DNA of 12,826 nt from CAZAOY01 sp964486925 (lineage in GTDB: Bacteria > Bacillota > Clostridia > Oscillospirales > Ruminococcaceae), in assembly GCA_964486925.1 (NCBI GenBank), contig CAZAOY010000063.1, forward strand, positions 1 to 12,826, written 5' to 3'. Position numbers and translations under genes: made by a program. Below the pieces are notes generated by a model that was not told the DNA's origin, ran no database searches, and worked only from the letters and a program-made list of their open reading frames with translations. This document shows, piece after piece, positions 6,958 through 12,826 of this stretch (within the stretch, counting starts at the first letter, position 1; each line of letters begins with the position of its first letter).

Positions 6958-6986
6958 TTGTATTATCTTTGATTATGTGCTACAAT
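6958..6986 (+). promoter_or_regulatory. Predicted promoter of the yicC-remA-gmk operon
   Basis: TTGTAT (-35, 6958-6963), a 17-base spacer and TACAAT (-10, 6981-6986), with TG one base upstream of the -10 box (extended -10). Transcription should start near 6993, right at the ribosome-binding site AAAGGAG (6994-7000), giving a very short leader before the GTG at 7010. This also argues against any yicC start upstream of 6993. Confidence 0.75.
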
Positions 6987-7009
6987 TAAAGGTAAAGGAG
7001 CTGATAAAT

Positions 7010-7906
7010 GTGTTTTCTAGCATGACAGGCTACGGCCGTCAACATACAATAACCGAGGATAAAGAGATACTTGTCGAGATTAAGTCGGTAAATCACCGTT
7101 ACTTTGAGTTTACCGCAAGGGTTCCACGTTCCTACGGATACCTTGAGGATAAGCTTAAATCCCTTGTCCAGTCTAAAGTTTCTAGGGGAAAGGTCGAGGT
7201 AAACCTCTCTATCTATCCTACTAAAAGCTCACAGGTTACCATCTCGGTAAATAAAGAGCTTGCCCAGTCCTACACTACCGCCCTGCGGTCGTTAAATGAG
7301 GATGAGGTGGGGGCTAGCGGTCTTAACCTGTATGACGATCTCTCACTCTCGGTAATCTCCCATTTTTCGGATATCTTTACCGTTAAAAAGCAGACGGAGG
7401 ACGAGGAGAGCGTTTGGGCGGCGGTTATGCCGGTTACAACTGCGGCGGTGGATAGCTTTGTAGCTATGCGGCTAGATGAAGGCGAGCGTATGCAGACCGA
7501 TGTTATAGGGCGGCTTGATACCATACTAGAGGATGTAGCCACTATTGAAAAGCAAGCCCCATCTATTATAGAACGATACAAAAAGCGAATATCCGACAAG
7601 CTGGAAGAAATTTTACAAACTAAGGATATCGACGAAAACAGGGTGCTAACCGAGGTAGCTATTCTTTCGGATAAAATCTCGGTCGACGAGGAAACTGTGC
7701 GCCTAAAGAGCCATATCGAGCAGTTTAAATCGCTAACGCAAGCTATAGAGCCGGTTGGACGAAAGCTTGACTTTTTGATACAGGAGATAAACCGTGAGGT
7801 GAACACCCTAGGCTCAAAGATACAGGATATAGTAGTAACCTCGGTGGTGGTAAACCTAAAATCCGAGCTTGAAAAGATTAGGGAACAGATACAGAATATT
7901 GAGTAG
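7010..7906 (+). CDS. yicC: YicC/YloC-family endoribonuclease
   Basis: A 298-residue protein of the YicC family (N-terminal YicC domain, C-terminal DUF1732), whose characterised members are metal-dependent endoribonucleases acting in RNA turnover. The N-terminal signature FSSMTGYGR (2-10) and EIKSVNHRYFEF are present. The C-terminus carries the family stretch GRKLDFLIQEINREVNTLGS followed by KSELEKIREQIQNIE. I start it at the GTG at 7010, nine bases after AAAGGAG. A longer in-frame GTG at 6977 overlaps the promoter -10 region and has no ribosome-binding site. The ATG at 7008-7010 is in another frame and stops after a few codons. First gene of the rightward operon; the remA ribosome-binding site overlaps its stop codon, so the two are probably translated together. 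Confidence 0.93.
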   Translation: MFSSMTGYGRQHTITEDKEILVEIKSVNHRYFEFTARVPRSYGYLEDKLKSLVQSKVSRGKVEVNLSIYPTKSSQVTISVNKELAQSYTTALRSLNEDEVGASGLNLYDDLSLSVISHFSDIFTVKKQTEDEESVWAAVMPVTTAAVDSFVAMRLDEGERMQTDVIGRLDTILEDVATIEKQAPSIIERYKKRISDKLEEILQTKDIDENRVLTEVAILSDKISVDEETVRLKSHIEQFKSLTQAIEPVGRKLDFLIQEINREVNTLGSKIQDIVVTSVVVNLKSELEKIREQIQNIE

Positions 7907-7919
7907 GATGGTTTAAGAT

Positions 7920-8207
7920 ATGAAGCTTATAAATATAGGATTTGGCAACATGGTGTCGGCTATGCGGGTAATCTCTATCGTAAGCCCCGAATCTGCGCCG
8001 ATAAAGCGTATTATTCAGGATACAAGGGAGAAGGGGCTTTTAATCGACGCTACCTATGGCAGGCGGACTCGTGCGGTTATTATTATGGACAGTGAGCATG
8101 TAGTGCTCTCCGCTGTAGCCCCCGAAACTATAGCTAACAGGGTGACAAGCCATACCGCCCATACAAAGGACGAGGACGAAGTGGAGGAGCAAGATGACGA
8201 CGAATAG
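7920..8207 (+). CDS. remA: RemA (DUF370) DNA-binding regulator
   Basis: A 95-residue protein closely matching RemA, which in Bacillus subtilis binds DNA as an oligomer and activates biofilm-matrix and osmoprotection genes. The core KLINIGFGN, RVISIVSPESAPIKR, DATYGRRTRAVIIMDS and LSAV are nearly identical to the Bacillus protein. R16, R48 and R49 align with the arginines (18, 50 and 51) implicated there in DNA binding. In clostridia the target genes are mostly unknown. The C-terminus is a strongly acidic tail (KDEDEVEEQDDDE). The ATG has AGGATGG eight bases upstream, over the yicC stop. The 3' end overlaps gmk by 14 bases, and the gmk ribosome-binding site lies within the codons of the acidic tail. 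Confidence 0.94.
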   Translation: MKLINIGFGNMVSAMRVISIVSPESAPIKRIIQDTREKGLLIDATYGRRTRAVIIMDSEHVVLSAVAPETIANRVTSHTAHTKDEDEVEEQDDDE

Positions 8208-8781
8208 CAATAAAAAGGGAATTTTACTGGTTATAATCTCACCCTCAGGGGGAGGTAAGGGCAGTATTATCGCACAGCTTTTAAACAAACGTAACGACCT
8301 ATTCCTGTCGGTATCCGCCACCACCCGTTCCCCTAGAGCGGGCGAGGAGGAAGGAGTTCACTACTACTTTAAGGATAAAGCGGAGTTTTTATCCCTTATC
8401 CAAAAGGGCGAGATGTTAGAGTATGCCGAGTACTGCGATAATCTCTACGGCACACCAAAAGCACCGATTGAACAGCAGTTAGCTAAGGGTAACAGCGTGA
8501 TACTGGAGATTGAAACCAACGGCGCTTCCCAGGTTAAAAAGCTCTTCCCCGACTGTGTAACGTTGTTTATCGCCCCACCAAGCTTAGAGATTTTAAAAAG
8601 TAGGCTGATTAACCGCGGCACAGAAACTATGGAGGTTGTAGAAAAACGTATAGAAACCGCAAAGCGGGAGATGGAGTACCAAAAACTCTGCGATTATGTG
8701 GTGGTAAACGACGTTTTAGAGGACGCAGTCGAAAAGATTAATGGTATTATCGATAAAAGCCTTAAAAATATAGATGAATAA
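8194..8781 (+). CDS. gmk: Guanylate kinase
   Basis: A 195-residue cytosolic enzyme that converts GMP and ATP to GDP and ADP, feeding GTP and dGTP synthesis. The P-loop is SPSGGGKGS (16-24), with serine where many Gmk proteins have glycine at the first position; E. coli has alanine there, so activity is not excluded. The GMP-binding segment VSATTRSPRAGE gives S41, R45 and R48. YGTP and LEIETNGASQV are in their usual places, followed by PPSLEILKSRLINRGTE. Length is close to the family norm. The ATG is preceded by GGAGGAG within remA, so translation is coupled to it. The pairing yicC-remA-gmk-rpoZ is a common Bacillota arrangement. Confidence 0.96.
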   Translation: MTTNSNKKGILLVIISPSGGGKGSIIAQLLNKRNDLFLSVSATTRSPRAGEEEGVHYYFKDKAEFLSLIQKGEMLEYAEYCDNLYGTPKAPIEQQLAKGNSVILEIETNGASQVKKLFPDCVTLFIAPPSLEILKSRLINRGTETMEVVEKRIETAKREMEYQKLCDYVVVNDVLEDAVEKINGIIDKSLKNIDE

Positions 8782-8800
8782 TTAATACAATATTTTTGTT

Positions 8801-8818
8801 ACGCTTAACTTTAGGCGT
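8801..8818 (+). other. Small hairpin in the gmk-rpoZ intergenic region
   Basis: ACGCTTA (8801-8807) and TAGGCGT (8812-8818) form a 7-base stem with one G-U pair and an ACTT loop. No uridine run follows on the plus strand, so it is not a normal terminator. It could be an RNA-processing or stability element upstream of rpoZ. I see no convincing promoter in this 84-base gap. Confidence 0.3.
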
Positions 8819-8865
8819 GGTCAACAGATATATAAACAAGTAAATTATAATAGGAGAATATGACT

Positions 8866-9072
8866 ATGAACAGACCAGCAGCAAGCGAGATACTACACGA
8901 CAAGGAAAGCACCTACTCACTAGTAATTGCAGTAGCAAAGCGTGCGAGAGATATCGCTATCGATTCTGAATCAAGCGGAACAATCCTATCCGAAAAACCG
9001 GTTAAGCTAGCGGTTGAGGAGTTTCATAAAGGTAAATTCAGACTTACAGAATCTCCTGAAGTCTTTAAATAA
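8866..9072 (+). CDS. rpoZ: RNA polymerase omega subunit
   Basis: A 68-residue omega subunit, which assists folding and assembly of the beta' subunit into core RNA polymerase. The family pattern is clear: YSLVIAVAKRARDI (17-30), then EKPVKLAVEEFHKGKFRL. The short length is normal for Bacillota omega. I choose the ATG at 8866, nine bases after AGGAG. The ATG two codons earlier at 8860 would leave only three bases after the same site. An 84-base gap with a small hairpin separates it from gmk. Downstream is a 105-base gap before priA where many relatives carry coaBC. Confidence 0.92.
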   Translation: MNRPAASEILHDKESTYSLVIAVAKRARDIAIDSESSGTILSEKPVKLAVEEFHKGKFRLTESPEVFK

Positions 9073-9177
9073 TAAGCTTACTATATTAAGATAAAACGCT
9101 CTGTACAAGACCTTGCGGACACGATTACCGCTATGGACTGGTTTGGAGCAATGGTCATAGATATCGGAGGGTTATAG
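9073..9177 (+). other. rpoZ-priA gap with a short open frame and no coaBC
   Basis: A frame without a stop runs from 9076 to the TAG at 9175-9177, which directly abuts the priA GTG. Its translation includes RSVQDLADTITAMDWFGAMV but has no well-placed start near its beginning; internal ATGs at 9133 and 9151 have no good ribosome-binding site. In many Bacillota the coenzyme A gene coaBC occupies this place. I cannot match the peptide to CoaBC or another family, so this may be a decayed remnant or a chance frame. Confidence 0.25.
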
Positions 9178-11652
9178 GTGGGTGAGTTGTTACAAGGTAA
9201 ACTGGAAATTACAAAGAGCAAGACCGCTTTAATCGCTGTTGATAAGACCTTCGTAAAGTTTGATAGATTGTATCTTTATAGCGTTCCGTTTTCAATGGAT
9301 GACGAGGTAAAGGTAGGTTGTCGTGTTATAGTACCGTTTGGGCGGGGAAACTCAAAGGCTACCGGACTTGTCTTTTCGGTTGGAGAGCACCATGATATCG
9401 AGGTTAAGATAAAGCCGATCCTGTCGGTAGTGGACAAGGTACCGCTTATAAATCAAGAATTTTTCCTCATAATAAACTATCTGGTGGAGAACACCTTCTG
9501 CACCTACTATGATGTAATCAAAACGATAATTCCGCTAGGGCTGTCCATCTCGGTAGGGGATAGCTACGAGGTTAATCGGGATATCTCTAATATCGATCTG
9601 GATGAACTATCCGAGTTAGAAAAAAACCTGCTAGAGCTTTTATTAAAGGCTGAAAGCGCTAGCGAGGTTAACCGCATTATTAACTCCCAAAAGGGTAAGG
9701 GGAGCGGGGCAATTGCAAGGCTTGCCGACCTTTCGGTCATCACGGTATCCAGTAGCATTAAACAGCGGGTAGCGGACAGCACCATTAAGATGGTACGTCT
9801 AAACCCCGATAGAAGCACCGCACATCGCCTTACAAAGCTTCACGAGCGGGTAGTTACCTTTTTGGATCAGGTGGAGTATGCTATGGAGAAAGAGGTCTTG
9901 TACTTTTGCGGGATTACCGACTCTGTGCTGAAAACCCTATCAAAGAAGGGGATTATCATCCAGTATAGGCAAAAGGTTGAACGTATCCAAACCGACCTGC
10001 CCGAAGAAGCTACTATCTCCCCCGATTCGATAACGCTATCCGACCCGCAACAGCAGGTCTACAGCGGAGTGTTACAGCTTACACAGCAGGATAAACCGAA
10101 TGTAGCGCTACTTCATGGTATTACAGGAAGCGGTAAAACCCAGATATATATAAAACTAATAGAACAGGTATTAAAAAGCGAAAGGCAGTGTATTATGCTA
10201 GTTCCCGAGATAGCGCTTACGCCATCGCTTGTAAGCAAGTTTACCGCTATGTTTGGAAGCAAGATAGCGGTATCCCACAGCGGACTTTCGGTGACCGAGC
10301 GGTTAACCCAGTGGAATAGGATTAAAAAGGGACTAGCGCAGATTGTTATCGGCACAAGGAGCGCAGTGTTTGCACCTTTATCCAACATCGGGCTTATAAT
10401 ACTTGATGAGGAGGGTGAGGGCAGCTATAAATCCGACGCCTCCCCACGTTACCATGCCAGAGATATCGCAAAGCTTCGTGCGGCGTACCATAACGCCACC
10501 CTACTGCTAGCCTCCGCCACCCCTTCCCTATCCAGCTACTACAACGCAAAGAAGGGCAGATACCACCTCTTTACCCTAACCGAGCGATACAGCGACAGCA
10601 TGCTCCCTGAGGTGCATATTATTGATATGAACAACGAGGAGGATAACGCGGGGGTGTCGCTCTTTAGTCGGACATTACGGCATAATATCGAACAAAATCT
10701 GATAAACAACGAGCAGACGATACTGCTAATCAACCGCCGTGGCTATAATACCTACCTGTCCTGTATGAACTGTCAGACCACGGTAACCTGTCCACACTGT
10801 GACGTATCCCTAACCTACCACAAGGCAAACGAGCTTATGATGTGCCACTACTGCGGGTACAGCCTGCCGCATGTTACTCGATGTCCTAGCTGTAAGAGCG
10901 GACTTTTAAAGTACATGGGGCAAGGAACACAGCGGATTGAGGACGAGATAGCTACCTACTTCCCAAGCGCAAGGGTGCTTAGGATGGATACCGATACCGT
11001 CTTTTCAAAGGACAGCTACGAGCAAAACTTCGAGGACTTTAGTGCAGGGCGGTATGACATACTGGTAGGGACACAGATGGTATCAAAGGGACTTGATTTC
11101 CCTAACGTTACCCTAGTGGGGGTTTTAGATGCAGATAAGGGGTTAAACTCCCCAGACTTTACAAGCTCATCAAGGGTATTTTCACTAATAACCCAAGCGG
11201 TGGGCAGGAGCGGCAGGTCAAACAAGGCGGGCAGAGCGTTTATCCAAACCTTCAACCCCTCTAACAGGATTATCCAGCTTGCCGCACTACAAGACTATGT
11301 AGGATTTTATGAATACGAAACCGAACACCGAAGGTTAATGCTCTACCCGCCGTTTTGTGACATGGTGATAGCCACCTTCTCAGGAAAGGATGAGCTACAG
11401 ACCGCCCTTGCCGCAAAGCTGTATCTCCTTAGCCTTAAGGAGGAGCTTACTATACTAAAGCTTCCTGTAAGGGTTTTAGGCCCAGCACCTGAATCGGTGT
11501 ACAAAGCAAACGATAACTTTAGGGTTCGGATAACGATAAAATGCAAGCTTAGCAAAAGGATGAAACAGCTACTAAAGGATACAATGGATAAAACCTATGC
11601 CGATAGTCGGTTTAGCAAGATCAGCATAATCCTAAACGTATCCAGTGATTAA
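9178..11652 (+). CDS. priA: Primosomal replication-restart helicase PriA
   Basis: An 824-residue superfamily 2 DNA helicase that recognises stalled forks and reloads the replication machinery. The N-terminal DNA-binding region (about 15-110) has the family pattern ALIAVDKTFVKFDRLYLYSVP. The Walker A motif is GITGSGKT (314-321). The Walker B/DEEH box reads DEEG (410-413), followed by the conserved SYK and RYHARD. Eight zinc-binding cysteines are all present (C529, C532, C538, C541, C556, C559, C569, C572). Later motifs GTQMVSKGLDFPNVTLVGVLDAD and GRSGR are intact. The GTG start follows GGAGG by seven bases. The glycine in place of histidine in the helicase box is unusual. The def ribosome-binding site begins six bases past its stop. 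Confidence 0.96.
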   Translation: MGELLQGKLEITKSKTALIAVDKTFVKFDRLYLYSVPFSMDDEVKVGCRVIVPFGRGNSKATGLVFSVGEHHDIEVKIKPILSVVDKVPLINQEFFLIINYLVENTFCTYYDVIKTIIPLGLSISVGDSYEVNRDISNIDLDELSELEKNLLELLLKAESASEVNRIINSQKGKGSGAIARLADLSVITVSSSIKQRVADSTIKMVRLNPDRSTAHRLTKLHERVVTFLDQVEYAMEKEVLYFCGITDSVLKTLSKKGIIIQYRQKVERIQTDLPEEATISPDSITLSDPQQQVYSGVLQLTQQDKPNVALLHGITGSGKTQIYIKLIEQVLKSERQCIMLVPEIALTPSLVSKFTAMFGSKIAVSHSGLSVTERLTQWNRIKKGLAQIVIGTRSAVFAPLSNIGLIILDEEGEGSYKSDASPRYHARDIAKLRAAYHNATLLLASATPSLSSYYNAKKGRYHLFTLTERYSDSMLPEVHIIDMNNEEDNAGVSLFSRTLRHNIEQNLINNEQTILLINRRGYNTYLSCMNCQTTVTCPHCDVSLTYHKANELMMCHYCGYSLPHVTRCPSCKSGLLKYMGQGTQRIEDEIATYFPSARVLRMDTDTVFSKDSYEQNFEDFSAGRYDILVGTQMVSKGLDFPNVTLVGVLDADKGLNSPDFTSSSRVFSLITQAVGRSGRSNKAGRAFIQTFNPSNRIIQLAALQDYVGFYEYETEHRRLMLYPPFCDMVIATFSGKDELQTALAAKLYLLSLKEELTILKLPVRVLGPAPESVYKANDNFRVRITIKCKLSKRMKQLLKDTMDKTYADSRFSKISIILNVSSD

Positions 11653-11667
11653 TTTTTGGAGGAAGAA

Positions 11668-12141
11668 ATGGCAATTAGAAACTTAGTTTACGATACAGAT
11701 GAACAGCTACGGAAGAAATCCCGCCCTGTTACCGAGTTTAACGAGAAGCTTTGGGAGCTACTGGACGATATGGCGGACACTATGAGAAGATACGACGGTG
11801 TAGGACTTGCCGCACCGCAGGTTGGGATACTCCGCCGTGTATGCGTTATCGATGTGGGCAAGGGGATCATCGAGCTTATTAACCCGCAGATAGTGCGTAC
11901 CGAGGGCGAGGATGTACAGCAGGAGGGCTGTTTATCCTCACCGCAGATGTATGCACCTGTAAACCGACCGCTTTCGGTAACGGTAAGTGCTCAAAACCGT
12001 TATGGCAAGAACATTATGTTAACCGGTGAGGATCTGCTGGCACGTGCTTTCTGCCATGAGATCGACCATCTGGACGGTATCTTGTTTGCGGATGTTGCGT
12101 TAGAACCGCCGCAGAGGGTGACACAAAAGGAGAAGAAGTAG
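11668..12141 (+). CDS. def: Peptide deformylase
   Basis: A 157-residue metalloenzyme that removes the formyl group from the N-terminal methionine of new proteins at the ribosome. All three signature motifs are present: GVGLAAPQ (44-51), EGCLS with metal ligand C88, and HEIDH with ligands H130 and H134 and catalytic E131. The motif-II continuation SSPQMY departs from the common (V/I)PG but does not touch the ligands. The ATG at 11668 follows GGAGG by five bases. An in-frame TTG at 11656 is rejected because the ribosome-binding site lies inside that extension. It pairs functionally with fmt, which begins three bases after its stop codon. Confidence 0.96.
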   Translation: MAIRNLVYDTDEQLRKKSRPVTEFNEKLWELLDDMADTMRRYDGVGLAAPQVGILRRVCVIDVGKGIIELINPQIVRTEGEDVQQEGCLSSPQMYAPVNRPLSVTVSAQNRYGKNIMLTGEDLLARAFCHEIDHLDGILFADVALEPPQRVTQKEKK

Positions 12142-12144
12142 ATA

Positions 12145-12826
12145 ATGGATATAATATTTATGGGAACTCCCGACTTTGCGGTTAAAAGCCTTGATTCGCT
12201 GATTAAGGCGGGGCATAACGTTAAAGCGGTGTTTACCCAGCCGGATAAGCCAAAAGGCAGGGGGCATAAGCTACAGCCTACCCCGGTAAAGGAGCTTGCT
12301 CTTTTAAACGGTATCACGGTTTATCAGCCAAAAACCCTTAAAAACCCAGAGATGACCGAGCTTATAAAGTCGCTAGCCCCCGAGGTTATCGTGGTGGTAG
12401 CCTATGGAAAGATACTGCCAAAGGCGATACTCGAGCTACCAACCTACGGCTGTGTTAACGTTCATGGGTCACTATTGCCACGCTACCGTGGTGCCGCGCC
12501 GATTCAGTGGAGCATTATAGATGACAACGATGTGACAGGGATAACCACCATGTATATGGCAGAGGGTGTCGACACAGGGGATATGATTCTGACAGAACAG
12601 ACCGCTATAGGTGAGAACGAAACCGCAAGCGAGCTTTTCGACCGCCTAGGTGATATCGGAGCTAAGCTAATAGTCACCACCCTTGACAGGATTAAGGACG
12701 GTACTGCACCACGTATACCGCAGGATGAACAGCTATCCTCCCATGCTCCAATGCTAACTAAAGAGATGGGCAACATCGATTTTACAAAGCCTGCAAGGAA
12801 GATTCACAAGCTAATCTGCGGTCTAT
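12145..12826 (+). CDS. fmt: Methionyl-tRNA formyltransferase (3' end beyond the window)
   Basis: The first 227 residues of Fmt, which transfers a formyl group from 10-formyltetrahydrofolate to methionyl-initiator tRNA. The N-terminus MDIIFMGTPDFAVKSL is typical. The formyl-transfer site is NVHGSLLPRYRGAAPIQW with N105 and H107, and D143 in EGVDTGDM completes the catalytic triad. The tetrahydrofolate-binding region and the start of the tRNA-facing part (LSSHAPMLTKEMGNIDF) follow. Full-length members are about 310 residues, so roughly the last quarter is missing because the window ends. AAGGAG lies twelve bases before the ATG, inside def, and the gap after def is three bases, so the two are co-translated. 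Confidence 0.96.
   Translation, partial: MDIIFMGTPDFAVKSLDSLIKAGHNVKAVFTQPDKPKGRGHKLQPTPVKELALLNGITVYQPKTLKNPEMTELIKSLAPEVIVVVAYGKILPKAILELPTYGCVNVHGSLLPRYRGAAPIQWSIIDDNDVTGITTMYMAEGVDTGDMILTEQTAIGENETASELFDRLGDIGAKLIVTTLDRIKDGTAPRIPQDEQLSSHAPMLTKEMGNIDFTKPARKIHKLICGL

Noticed and set aside
6977..7009. Upstream in-frame GTG as an earlier start for yicC
   Set aside because: It overlaps the -10 region of the predicted promoter, so it would not be in the transcript, and it lacks a ribosome-binding site. The GTG at 7010 has AAAGGAG nine bases upstream.
7270..7806. 178-residue minus-strand open frame inside yicC
   Set aside because: Ser-rich antisense shadow of a clearly recognised gene, with no ribosome-binding site or family resemblance.
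8786..8858. Separate promoter for rpoZ
   Set aside because: A TATAAT occurs at 8846-8851 but has no -35 box and would start transcription at the ribosome-binding site. The TTAACT/TATATA pair further upstream is a weak match. Neither is convincing.
11656..11667. TTG start four codons upstream of def
   Set aside because: The extension includes the GGAGG ribosome-binding site of the ATG at 11668, and family members start at the MAIRNLVY-like sequence.

Overview
The window reads as a chromosomal housekeeping segment from a low-to-moderate GC Bacillota, most likely a Clostridia/Oscillospirales-type anaerobe. The reasons are a PASTA-domain Ser/Thr kinase paired with a PP2C phosphatase, RemA (DUF370), a YugP-type membrane zinc peptidase, the gene order yicC-remA-gmk-rpoZ-priA-def-fmt, purine-rich Shine-Dalgarno sites, and free use of GTG and TTG starts. 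I see no phage, insertion sequence, CRISPR, tRNA or rRNA. Assignment below class level is inference.

Layout. A divergent intergenic region (about 6816-7009) holds two strong, back-to-back sigma-A-type promoters, with an AT-rich palindrome between them. Leftward (minus strand) run rlmN, prpC and prkC, overlapping or almost abutting. A strong hairpin follows, then a YugP-like zinc peptidase that ends in a long-stem terminator. A separate minus-strand MATE transporter with its own promoter lies furthest left. Rightward (plus strand) run yicC, remA, gmk, rpoZ, priA, def and fmt; fmt is cut by the right edge. I saw no convincing terminator inside the rightward series.

How the genes fit together. 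The leftward cluster joins rRNA/tRNA adenine methylation (RlmN) to a reversible Ser/Thr phosphorylation switch (PrpC removes what PrkC adds) that senses the cell wall through extracellular PASTA repeats. The rightward cluster covers RNA turnover (YicC), a DNA-binding regulator (RemA), GMP kinase, the omega subunit of RNA polymerase, the replication-restart helicase PriA, and the peptide deformylase / Met-tRNA formyltransferase pair that removes and adds the N-formyl group of initiator methionine. In many Clostridia these genes form one co-directional series with the zinc peptidase and rsmB between fmt and rlmN. Here the rlmN-prpC-prkC part is inverted to the other side of yicC and the peptidase follows prkC, which suggests a local rearrangement.

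The most unusual feature is in PrkC. Beyond its three PASTA domains the protein carries two tandem copies of a roughly 80-residue beta-like unit I do not recognise, then a Ser/Pro/Glu-rich tail. A second oddity is PriA, whose DEEH helicase box reads DEEG. The rest is conventional; I found no clear evidence of an entirely new multi-gene system.
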